Positions 37,587-45,991 of a stretch of 64,000 nucleotides of DNA are shown here, one piece after another. Both the position numbers and the translations under genes were made by a program. Under the pieces are notes generated by a model. It ran no database searches. It was not told the DNA's origin and saw only the letters and a program-made list of their open reading frames with translations. The stretch comes from an uncultured Rhodospirillales bacterium (GTDB taxonomy: Bacteria > Pseudomonadota > Alphaproteobacteria > Acetobacterales > Acetobacteraceae): assembly GCA_903843125.1 (NCBI GenBank), contig CAIMOR010000254.1, positions 1 through 64,000 on the forward strand. Reading direction: 5' to 3'. Each line of letters opens with the position of its first letter. The stretch's first letter is position 1.

Positions 37587-38672
37587 TCAGGTGGTGATCT
37601 TCAGCAGCTTCGCCGCGGTTTCGCCCAGCACCGCCCGCTTCTGCGCGTCGTTCAGCGAGTTCGATGCCATGACGTGGTCCACCGGCGTCATGGTCCAGGG
37701 GTAGGGCCAGTCGCTGCCCAGCACGATCTGCGTGGCACCGGACACCGCCTGCAGGTGGCGGATGGCTTCCGGCGTGAAGACCAGGCTGTCGAACCAGATC
37801 TGCTTCAGGTACTCGGTCGGCTGCTTCTTCAGCTGGATGCCGCTGTCGCAGGCGGCGCTGTTCAGCCGGCAGCCGTGGTCGAAGCGGTCGGCATAATGCG
37901 CGATGAAGCCGCCACCATGCGCCGCGATGACCTTGAGCCCCGGCGTGCGGTCGAAATTGCCCTGGAAGATCAGGTGCGCCAGCGCGATGGTGGTGCCGAG
38001 CGGGTTGCCGATGACGTTGGTCAGGTAGCCATTGCCGGCCAGCCGCTTGTTCAGCTCCGGAATGCCCTGCGGGTGGATGAACAGCGGCACGCCGAGCTCC
38101 TCCGCCTTGGCCCAGACCGGGTCCAGCGAGCGGTCCGACAACTCCAGGTCGCCGACGCTGTCGCCGACGGCGATGCCCTTGAGGCCCTGATCGCGCACCG
38201 CCTTGACCAGTTCCTGCACCGCCAGCTGCGGGTCCTGCAGGGTCAGCGCGCAGAAGCCGGCGAAGCGGTCCGGGTGGGCGGCACAGAGAGCGGCCATCTT
38301 CTCGTTGCTGATCTTGACGATCTGCGCCGCGGTGTCGCGCGGCTGGCGGTACCAGAACGGGTTCACCGAGAGCACTTCCATGTCCACCTTCTGGCGGTCC
38401 ATGACGGCGAAGCGTTCCTCGACGTTGTCGATCACGCTGTCGCGCGAGCCGGGAACGCCGGCGTTGATCCGCTCCCGCGTGATGCCGGCCAGCGCCGCGG
38501 CCTCGGGGAAGATGCAGTGGGCGTGGACATCGATGGTCTTGACCCGGCGGCCGCCGACGGCGACAGCCTGGCGCCGCGGCGCGCTGCCCTGGGCATGGGC
38601 GGCGTTGAGCAGGCCGCAGCCACAGAACGCCACGCCGGTTGCGGCGCCGAAGAGTTTCCTGCGAGTGGTCAT
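37587..38672 (-). CDS. Amidohydrolase family 2 (ACMSD-like decarboxylase) with N-terminal Tat-like signal
   Basis: MTTRRKLFGAATGVAFCGCGLLNAAHAQ; TIDVHAHCIFPEAAA; VIAAHGGGFIAHYADRFDHGC; IVLGSDWPYPW. Confidence 0.9.
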   Translation of the reverse strand: MTTRRKLFGAATGVAFCGCGLLNAAHAQGSAPRRQAVAVGGRRVKTIDVHAHCIFPEAAALAGITRERINAGVPGSRDSVIDNVEERFAVMDRQKVDMEVLSVNPFWYRQPRDTAAQIVKISNEKMAALCAAHPDRFAGFCALTLQDPQLAVQELVKAVRDQGLKGIAVGDSVGDLELSDRSLDPVWAKAEELGVPLFIHPQGIPELNKRLAGNGYLTNVIGNPLGTTIALAHLIFQGNFDRTPGLKVIAAHGGGFIAHYADRFDHGCRLNSAACDSGIQLKKQPTEYLKQIWFDSLVFTPEAIRHLQAVSGATQIVLGSDWPYPWTMTPVDHVMASNSLNDAQKRAVLGETAAKLLKITT

Positions 38673-38695
38673 GCCTGGTTTCCCCCGTTGTTCGT

Positions 38696-38713
38696 CTTGG
38701 TCGTATGACCAAG
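38696..38713. promoter_or_regulatory. Operator-like dyad CTTGGTC-GTAT-GACCAAG
   Basis: Perfect 7-bp inverted repeat 23-41 bp upstream of the ACMSD-like ATG. Confidence 0.5.
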
Positions 38714-38769
38714 GCTGGCAAGAATCCGCCGCCGAGGCCAGCGCTATTTGCCGTGGGCGCAGCCGGGCT

Positions 38770-39447
38770 TCAGGGGTTGCCGGCCACGCCGAAGCTGGGG
38801 GCGGCACCGGGGTTCAGCGCCCGGCCGACATAGGCTTCCTGCTGCGGCTGCCACAGCGCCCACAGCGCGGCCAACTCGGCGATGGGATCGCCCTCGGTCC
38901 AGTCGACCCGCAGGTCCGCCAGCGGCCAGGGCTGGTCCCGCACCACCACCAGGCCGGCCGAATGTACCGGGCCGGCCTCTCCGCCTGCCGCCAGGCCGGC
39001 CTGCATCGCGGCCAGCAGGCGCTCGGCCAGCGGCTCCCCGGTCGCGGCCTCGAAGGCGCCGACCATGGCGGCGGGCACCCCGGCGTTGGCCAGCATGTTG
39101 CCGGCGGCGGCGCAGTCCTGGCCCAGGGCATGGCCATGGATGCCGAGCGTGCCGGCGCCGTGGAACACCGCTGCCGGTGCCTCTCGGCCGAGCACGACCA
39201 ATTGCCGATAGGCGCTGTGCGGCGTGCCGGCGACCAGCCGCGCCAGCGCCGCCTCGGCCGCCAGCCCCTCGGCCAGCAGCGCCAGGCCCTGCTGGCCCAG
39301 CCGCGGGTCGGTGATGTTCTGCGCGCCGACCACGCCGACGCCGGCGCGGGCATGGGCGCAGCGCGCGGCGACGGCGGGCGAGGAGGACGAGACGGCGATG
39401 CCGAACTCGCCGCTCAGCGGGCAGCGGCCGCTGATGGAGAAGGTCAT
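38770..39447 (-). CDS. DUF1028 family protein
   Basis: MTFSISGRCPLSGEFGIAVSSSSPAVAARCAHARAGVGVVGAQNITDPRLGQQGLALLAEG. Confidence 0.88.
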   Translation of the reverse strand: MTFSISGRCPLSGEFGIAVSSSSPAVAARCAHARAGVGVVGAQNITDPRLGQQGLALLAEGLAAEAALARLVAGTPHSAYRQLVVLGREAPAAVFHGAGTLGIHGHALGQDCAAAGNMLANAGVPAAMVGAFEAATGEPLAERLLAAMQAGLAAGGEAGPVHSAGLVVVRDQPWPLADLRVDWTEGDPIAELAALWALWQPQQEAYVGRALNPGAAPSFGVAGNP

Positions 39448-39857
39448 TCGGGAATCACCGCCGTGGCGTCGATCTCCACCAGCCATTCCGGCCGGGCCAG
39501 CGCCACGATGACCAGGCCGGTGCAGACCGGATGCACGCCGCGGATGTATTCGCCCATGGTGCGGTAGACGGCTTCGCGGTGGCGGACGTCGGTGATGTAG
39601 ACCACCAGCTTGGTGACGTGCGCCATGGCCGCGCCGCATTCGCCCAGCAGCTGCGCGATGTTCTGCATCACCTTGTGGGTCTGCGCTACCGGGTCGCCGA
39701 TGCCGACGCTTTCGGACGTGTCGAGGTCCTGCGGGCATTGGCCGCGCAGGAACACCATGGCGCCGCGCGCAACGACGGCCTGCGCCAGGTCGTTGTCCAG
39801 TTTCTGCGTCGGGTAGGTATCGCGGGTGTTGAACGGGCGGATGCGCGTGTGGGCCAT
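39444..39857 (-). CDS. RidA family protein
   Basis: 137 aa RidA/YjgF-like (HVTKLVVYITDVRHREAVYRTMGEY). Confidence 0.88.
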   Translation of the reverse strand: MAHTRIRPFNTRDTYPTQKLDNDLAQAVVARGAMVFLRGQCPQDLDTSESVGIGDPVAQTHKVMQNIAQLLGECGAAMAHVTKLVVYITDVRHREAVYRTMGEYIRGVHPVCTGLVIVALARPEWLVEIDATAVIPE

Positions 39858-39866
39858 GTGGCGTTC

Positions 39867-40901
39867 CTAGCTGGCCAGGTCGAGCGGGCTGAGATAGCCG
39901 GCTTCCGCCACCACGCCGCCGCGCAGCGCGCCGGCCGCGGTGGCACCCCAGAGTTCGTCGAAGTCGTCAGGCAGCGCGCGGCTGTTGGGCATGGAAAGCC
40001 ACAGCCGGTAGAGCAGCCGCTTCTGCGCCGGGTCTTCCCAGTCCACCAGCGCGGTACGGGCATGGTAGGTCACATGATTGTTGAGCAGCTGGATGTCTCC
40101 CGGCTCCATCCGGGTATGCAGCGCCAGCTCGTGCGCCAGCGCCGCCAGCATGTCCAACGCCTCGTTCTGGGCGTCCGTCAGCCGCGGCACCTCGGGGAAG
40201 CGCTGGGCGGATTCGACGTAGCTGCGGGAATACTGGCTGGTGAAGCGGCCCTGATGCACGGCGAAGATGCGGTTCCGATACCAGGGCAGCTCGCCCGGGC
40301 GCTGTTCCTGCTGGCGGCTGTGGAACCAGGGTTGGAACAGCAGCGCCAGCAGGTCGGGCCGGCGCTCCAGCATGGCGTTGTGGATGGCGGGGGTGGAGAC
40401 GATCATGCTGTCGCCGCCGGATTGCGACTGGCGGACGCAGAGCAGGGCAACGACGTCGCTGCGGTCGGTGTGGAAGCGCAGCGGGCCGCCGGTGCGGTAG
40501 CCGCGCGAACCGGGTTGGCCGAGCGCCTCGCCGGTATCCCTCACCTCGCCGAGCAGCTCGCCGAACCTGGATTGGGAGACGGGGATGCCGAGGTGCAGGC
40601 CGATGCCCCAGAGCACCATGCGCATCAGCGCCGGCGCCACCGCCGGCAGGCCGCGCAGGTTGACGATACCGCAACCTTCCTCCAGCGACTGCGCCGCCGC
40701 GGCCAGGCGAGGCGCGGTGATGGGCAGCGGGAAGTCCGTCGCGCGCAGCGCCTCCAACCTCATGCCGCCGTCCAGCGCCGCCTGGGCCGCGGCCAGCAGC
40801 TCCGCCACCTCCTCCGGTGCCCAGGGCCAGACCCAGTCGGTACGCGCCGCCAGCTCGGCGCCGGTCCAGACACTGGGACCTGTCAGGGCGGTCTGCGGCA
40901 T
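39867..40901 (-). CDS. TauD/TfdA-type Fe(II)/2-oxoglutarate-dependent dioxygenase-like protein
   Basis: LRFHTDRSDVVALLCVRQSQSGGDSMIVSTPAIHNAML; QLLNNHVTYHARTALVDWEDPAQKRLLYRLWL. Confidence 0.9.
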   Translation of the reverse strand: MPQTALTGPSVWTGAELAARTDWVWPWAPEEVAELLAAAQAALDGGMRLEALRATDFPLPITAPRLAAAAQSLEEGCGIVNLRGLPAVAPALMRMVLWGIGLHLGIPVSQSRFGELLGEVRDTGEALGQPGSRGYRTGGPLRFHTDRSDVVALLCVRQSQSGGDSMIVSTPAIHNAMLERRPDLLALLFQPWFHSRQQEQRPGELPWYRNRIFAVHQGRFTSQYSRSYVESAQRFPEVPRLTDAQNEALDMLAALAHELALHTRMEPGDIQLLNNHVTYHARTALVDWEDPAQKRLLYRLWLSMPNSRALPDDFDELWGATAAGALRGGVVAEAGYLSPLDLAS

Positions 40902-40927
40902 CGGCTGCCTCCTGCTTATGCAGTCCC

Positions 40928-40957
40928 AGCCTAGCGCCGGGATGCGGCGGCGCGAAA
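40928..40957 (-). promoter_or_regulatory. Putative promoter TTTCGC-N18-TAGGCT for TauD-like gene
   Basis: TAGGCT (minus) 27-32 nt upstream of ATG at 40901; Shine-Dalgarno GGAGG present. Confidence 0.45.
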
Positions 40958-41021
40958 GACGGTTTCCTCGGGCGGTCAAGCTGCGCCATGCTGCGTTCGA
41001 ACGGGCATTTGAAGGTGGGCG

Positions 41022-42476
41022 ATGATCCGCACCGGCGCGCAGTACCTGGACGGCATCCGCGACGGGCGGGAGGTCTGGATCGACGGCGAGCGGGTGAAGG
41101 ACGTGCCGAGCCACCAGGCCTTCGCGCCGATCGTGGCGGTGAAGGCGCGGATGTACGACATGCAGCACGAGGCGGCGCACCAGGACGCGCTGACCTATGT
41201 GGAGGGGACCGAGCGACACAGCGTGTACAACCAGCCGCCGCGCACGCAGCAGGACTGGCACCGCAAGTGGGCCAGCGTGGACGCGCTGCTGCAGGAGATC
41301 GGCGGCGTGGTGACGCGCGTCGGCGACGAGACCGTCGGCGAGATGTGGTCCCTGCAGGATGGCCGCGACGTGCTGGCCGAGATCGACCCGCGCTTCGCCG
41401 CCAACATCGACAGCCACATCGCCCGCGTGGTCGAGCGCGACCCGTTCCACGTCTCCGCCAACACCGACCCGAAGGGCGACCGCAGCCGCCACATCACCGA
41501 CCGCGACCCGGACATGATGGTGCATGTGGTCAAGGAGACCAGCGCCGGCATCATCATCCGCGGCGCCAAGTACGAGACGGCGGCGGCCTACGCCGACCAG
41601 GCCTTCCTCAAGCCCACCGTCGGCGCCTGGGCGGACGAGAAGGAGAGCGACTACGCGCTGGGCTGCATCGTCAAGATGGGCGCTGAGGGGGTGAAGCATA
41701 TCTGCCGGGATGGCTTCGCCGGGCGCGGCGCGGCGGCGGACTATCCGCTGAGCAACCGGTTCGACGAGGTCGACACGCTGGTGGTGTTCGACAACGTGCT
41801 GATCCCGTGGGAAGACGTGTTCTTCTACCGGCACACCCGCGCGGCCCAGCACATCCGCGCCACGCTGCACCGCTACAGCGCTTTCCCCTACGTGCTGCGG
41901 CTGCTGTACAACGCTGACATGATGATCGGCGCGGCACTGTTCAACGCGCGGCAGACCGGCCTGGAGAAGCTGCAGGCGGTGCAGGAGAAGCTGGCCGACC
42001 TGGCCTGCTACCGCGAGGGTATCCGGGCGCATCTCGTCGCCTCCATCGCGCTGGCCGAAACTTCCCCCGCCGGGCTGCTGATGCCGAACCAGAGCCTGCT
42101 GTACGCCGGCCGCGTCCTGGCCTGTTCGCAGCTGCCGGCGATGATGCATGCGGCACGCGAGTTGATCGGCGGGCAGATCTGCGTGACGCCGAATGCCGCT
42201 GCGTTCAACGCCGCGGGCAGTAGCGAGTGGCTGAAGAAGTTCTATTCGCTGAACGACAATTGGGAGAGTGAGGACCGCCGCAAGCTGCTGGCCTTCTCGC
42301 GGGACCTGCTGAACAGCGACTATGCCGGGCATCGGCTGGCCTTCGTGCAGTTCGCGCAGGCACCGCACTTCAACCATCTGGCCGCGGTCTACCGTGCCTT
42401 CGATTTCTCCGGTCCGCTCGATTTCGTGCGGCGCGCTGCCGACATGTCCGACAAGGTCATGGGCGCGAAGGGCTAG
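41022..42476 (+). CDS. 4-hydroxyphenylacetate 3-hydroxylase (HpaB) family flavin monooxygenase
   Basis: MIRTGAQYLDGIRDGREVWIDGERVKDV; HEAAHQDALTYVEG; DTLVVFDNVLIPWEDVFFYR. Confidence 0.93.
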   Translation: MIRTGAQYLDGIRDGREVWIDGERVKDVPSHQAFAPIVAVKARMYDMQHEAAHQDALTYVEGTERHSVYNQPPRTQQDWHRKWASVDALLQEIGGVVTRVGDETVGEMWSLQDGRDVLAEIDPRFAANIDSHIARVVERDPFHVSANTDPKGDRSRHITDRDPDMMVHVVKETSAGIIIRGAKYETAAAYADQAFLKPTVGAWADEKESDYALGCIVKMGAEGVKHICRDGFAGRGAAADYPLSNRFDEVDTLVVFDNVLIPWEDVFFYRHTRAAQHIRATLHRYSAFPYVLRLLYNADMMIGAALFNARQTGLEKLQAVQEKLADLACYREGIRAHLVASIALAETSPAGLLMPNQSLLYAGRVLACSQLPAMMHAARELIGGQICVTPNAAAFNAAGSSEWLKKFYSLNDNWESEDRRKLLAFSRDLLNSDYAGHRLAFVQFAQAPHFNHLAAVYRAFDFSGPLDFVRRAADMSDKVMGAKG

Positions 42477-42480
42477 CGGC

Positions 42481-43557
42481 ATGCGGGACAGCGCCGCCTT
42501 GGCCACGCCGCCGGCCACGCCGAAGCTGGCGGTGCGCGGCATCGGCAAGCGCTACGGCAAGCTTGACGCGCTGCTGCCGATGGACCTGGACGTGGCGCCC
42601 GGCGAGTTCCTGACCGTGCTCGGGCCGTCCGGCTCCGGCAAGACCACGCTGTTGCAGATCATCGCCGGACTGACCGAGCCCAGTTGCGGGCGGCTGCTGA
42701 TCGACGGCCGCAACGAGACGCACACGCCGCCGCACAAGCGTGGCATCGGCGTGGTGTTCCAGAACTATGCGCTGTTCCCGCATTTGACGGTGCAGGAAAA
42801 CGTCGCCTTCCCGCTGCAGATGCGGCGCATCGCCAGCGCCGAGCGCAACCGGCGCGTGGCGGCGGCGCTGGAACTCGTCGGCCTCGGCGGGTTGCAGCAT
42901 CGCTTCCCGCGGGAGCTTTCCGGCGGCCAGCAGCAGCGCGTCGCGCTGGCCAGGTGCTTCGTCTACGAGCCGGCGCTGATCATCATGGACGAACCGCTCG
43001 GCGCGCTGGACCGCAAGCTGCGCGAGAGCATGCAGCTTGAGATCAGGCGACTGCATCGCGACACCGGCGCGACCATCATGTTCGTCACGCACGACCAGGA
43101 GGAAGCGCTGGCGCTGTCCGACCGGATCTGCCTGCTGAACCATGGCCGGATCGAGCAGCTTGGCTCGCCGCAGGCGGTGTATGAACATCCCGCCAGCCTG
43201 TTCGTCGCCGACTTCATCGGGCTGTCCAACGTGCTGCGTGGCAAGGTGGAGGGCCAAGAACTGCTGACCGCCGACGGGCCGCTGCCGCTGCCACCTGGCA
43301 GCGCCGGCACGGCCGGGCGCGACGCCGCATTGGTGGTGCGGCCCGAACATGTCGAGCTGGACCCCGTCGATTTCCCGGCACTGGCCGGCACGGTGACCGA
43401 GACGGTCTATGCCGGCGCCGAACATCGGCTGGTGGTGACGCTGGGCTCCGGCGCCACGCTCATCCTGCGGCGCACCGCGGGCCAAGGCAGCCTGCCGCTG
43501 GGGGCGGCGGTGCGGCTTGGCTGGCATGCCGCGCGCGCGCGACTGCTGACCCCGTGA
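42481..43557 (+). CDS. ABC transporter ATP-binding protein (PotA/FbpC-like)
   Basis: Walker A GPSGSGKTT, LSGGQQQRVALARC, IIMDEPLGALD, TOBE-like C-terminus. Confidence 0.95.
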   Translation: MRDSAALATPPATPKLAVRGIGKRYGKLDALLPMDLDVAPGEFLTVLGPSGSGKTTLLQIIAGLTEPSCGRLLIDGRNETHTPPHKRGIGVVFQNYALFPHLTVQENVAFPLQMRRIASAERNRRVAAALELVGLGGLQHRFPRELSGGQQQRVALARCFVYEPALIIMDEPLGALDRKLRESMQLEIRRLHRDTGATIMFVTHDQEEALALSDRICLLNHGRIEQLGSPQAVYEHPASLFVADFIGLSNVLRGKVEGQELLTADGPLPLPPGSAGTAGRDAALVVRPEHVELDPVDFPALAGTVTETVYAGAEHRLVVTLGSGATLILRRTAGQGSLPLGAAVRLGWHAARARLLTP

Positions 43558-43580
43558 ACGACCTTCGGAGGACCCGATCC

Positions 43581-44630
43581 ATGACCCTGTTGAGCCGTCG
43601 CCGCACCCTGCAACTCACCGCGCTGGCCGCGCCCTTCGCCTGGACCGGCCAGCGCGCCTTCGGTGCCGAGCAGATCACCATCGCCGATGTCGGCGGCGCC
43701 CCCGGCGAAGCGATCCGCAAGGCATTCTACGACCCCTTCGAGCAGGCCACCGGCATCAAGGTGGTGGGCGTGGTGCATGAGAGTGACCCGACCGTGCAGT
43801 TCAAGCTGCTGGTGGATGCGCGCACCTTCATCTGGGACGGCTGCATGGTAACGCCGACCCATGTGCTCAACCTGAGCCGGCCGAAGGACTACCTGGAGCC
43901 GCTGAACATTCCGGCCGCCGCCGGCGCCAACCTGGTGCCGGGTATGCTGACGCGGAATTGGCTGGGCTTCTCGGTGTTCAGCACCACCATGGCCTATCGC
44001 ACCGACAAGTACGGCGCGAACGGGCCGCAGAGCTGGGCGGACTACTGGGACGTGGCCAAGTTCCCCGGCCGCCGGGCAATGTACCGCGCCGCGAACGGGC
44101 CGCTGGAAGCCGCGCTGATGGCCGATGGCGTGGCACCCAAGGACCTCTATCCGCTGGACGTGAACCGCGCCTTCCGCAAGCTCGACCAGATCAAGCCGCA
44201 CATCAACGTCTGGTGGACCAGCGGCGCGCAGAACACCCAGTTGCTGCAGAGCGGCGAGGTCGACATGTCCGACACCTGGGGCGCCCGCGCCTATGCCGCG
44301 ATCAGCAGCGGCGCGCCGGTCAAGATCGTCTGGAACCAGGGGGTCTATTCGACCGATGGCTGGTCGATCCCGAAGGGCACGCCGCGTGCCGACCTGGCGC
44401 GCAAGTTCATCGAGTTCTGCATCAAGCCGGAACAGCAGGCGATCTACTGCGGCATGGTGGCAAACGGGCCGAGCAACACGCGCACCTTCGACCATCTCAG
44501 CGCCGAGCGCGCCGCACTGCTGCCGACCTCGGCCACCAATATCCGCGGCCTGGTCGCCGTGGACAACGACTGGTGGGGCGCCAACCGCAACCGCGTGGTT
44601 GAACGCTTCCAGGACTGGCTGATCGGCTGA
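43581..44630 (+). CDS. ABC transporter extracellular solute-binding protein
   Basis: MTLLSRRRTLQLTALAAPFAWTGQRAFGAEQITIADVGGAPGEAIRKAFYDPFEQATGIKVVGV; GGAGGA upstream of ATG. Confidence 0.9.
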   Translation: MTLLSRRRTLQLTALAAPFAWTGQRAFGAEQITIADVGGAPGEAIRKAFYDPFEQATGIKVVGVVHESDPTVQFKLLVDARTFIWDGCMVTPTHVLNLSRPKDYLEPLNIPAAAGANLVPGMLTRNWLGFSVFSTTMAYRTDKYGANGPQSWADYWDVAKFPGRRAMYRAANGPLEAALMADGVAPKDLYPLDVNRAFRKLDQIKPHINVWWTSGAQNTQLLQSGEVDMSDTWGARAYAAISSGAPVKIVWNQGVYSTDGWSIPKGTPRADLARKFIEFCIKPEQQAIYCGMVANGPSNTRTFDHLSAERAALLPTSATNIRGLVAVDNDWWGANRNRVVERFQDWLIG

Positions 44631-44644
44631 GCGGAGCGGCGGCG

Positions 44645-45991
44645 ATGACGAACCAGATGGCGCTGGCGGCGCTGGTGCATCCCACGGGGTCGCATGTGGC
44701 GTCCTGGCTGCATCCGGGCACCCAGGCCAATGCCAGCACCGATATCGACTATTACAGGGCCATGGCGCAGTTGGCCGAGAGCGGCATGATGGACCTGTTC
44801 TTCATCGCCGATACCCCGGCGGCGCGGACCACGAACCTGACCGCCTACAGCCGCTTCCCGATGTTCATGAACGTGTTCGACCCGGTGGTGCTGCTCTCGG
44901 CCGTGGCCGGGGCGACCAAGCACATCGGGCTGGGCGGCACCGCCAGCACCAGCTTCAACGAACCCTATAACGTGGCCCGGCAATTCGCGTCGCTGGACCA
45001 TGTCAGCCATGGCCGCGCCGCCTGGAACGTCGTGACCTCGGCCAATGACTTCGCCGCCCGAAACTACGGCCTGGACAAGCTGCCGCCGCATGCGGAGCGG
45101 TACGCGCGCGCGCAGGAGTTCGTCCAGGTGGTCAAGCAGCTATGGGACAGCTGGGAGGATGACGCCTTCATCCGCGACCGCGCGCAGGGGCTGATGTTCG
45201 ACCCGACGAAGCAGCACGCCGTGGCGCATGAGGGGCCGCACTTCCGCGTCAACGGTGCGCTGAACATCCAGCGCGCGCCGCAGGGGCATCCCGTCATCAT
45301 CCAGGCCGGGGCTTCGGATACCGGGCGCGAATTCGCCGCCGAGACCGCCGAGGTGGTGTTTGCGTCGGACAGCACCGTGGCGGCGGGCAAGACGTTCTAT
45401 GACGACCTCAAGGGCCGCATGGCGAAGTATGGCCGCGCGCCCGGCGAGCTGAAGGTGCTCGCCGGCACACCCTGCATCGTCGCGGACAGTGAGCAGGAAG
45501 CCGAGGACATGTACCAGACGCTGCAGGCGCTGATTCACCCCGATGTCGGGCGGATGCGGCTGGGCATGGACCTGGAGGCCGACCTCTCCGGCCTGCCGCT
45601 GGACGAACCCATTCCGGAGGACCGCATCCCCACATCGGCCAACCTGCACAAGGCCTACTTCGACCACATCGTCGGCATGATCCGCCAGGGCATGACCCTG
45701 CGCCAGATGTACCTGCGCTATGAACGTGGCAACAGGACAGTACGCGGCACCGCGAAGCAGGTGGCCGACCACATGGAGGAATGGTTCACCTCCGGTGCCT
45801 GCGACGGCTTCATGATGATCTTCAGCACCACCCCGGCCGGGCTGGATGGGTTCGTGCACAAGGCGATCCCGGAACTGCAGCGGCGCGGCTTGGTGAAGAC
45901 CGCATGGGCCGGGCCGACGCTGCGCGACAACCTCGGGCTGTCGAGGCCGGAGAACCGGCATGTGGCCAGCCGGATGCAGGCGGCGAAATGA
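44645..45991 (+). CDS. NtaA/SnaA/DszA-type LLM flavin-dependent monooxygenase
   Basis: GSHVASWLHPG; EPYNVARQFASLDHVSHGRAAWNVVTSANDFAARNYG. Confidence 0.95.
   Translation: MTNQMALAALVHPTGSHVASWLHPGTQANASTDIDYYRAMAQLAESGMMDLFFIADTPAARTTNLTAYSRFPMFMNVFDPVVLLSAVAGATKHIGLGGTASTSFNEPYNVARQFASLDHVSHGRAAWNVVTSANDFAARNYGLDKLPPHAERYARAQEFVQVVKQLWDSWEDDAFIRDRAQGLMFDPTKQHAVAHEGPHFRVNGALNIQRAPQGHPVIIQAGASDTGREFAAETAEVVFASDSTVAAGKTFYDDLKGRMAKYGRAPGELKVLAGTPCIVADSEQEAEDMYQTLQALIHPDVGRMRLGMDLEADLSGLPLDEPIPEDRIPTSANLHKAYFDHIVGMIRQGMTLRQMYLRYERGNRTVRGTAKQVADHMEEWFTSGACDGFMMIFSTTPAGLDGFVHKAIPELQRRGLVKTAWAGPTLRDNLGLSRPENRHVASRMQAAK

Noticed and set aside
39867-42548. 893-aa minus ORF joining the TauD-like gene with antisense of the HpaB-like gene
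   Set aside because: Only the distal part (39867-40901) is the real TauD-like gene; the rest is antisense extension
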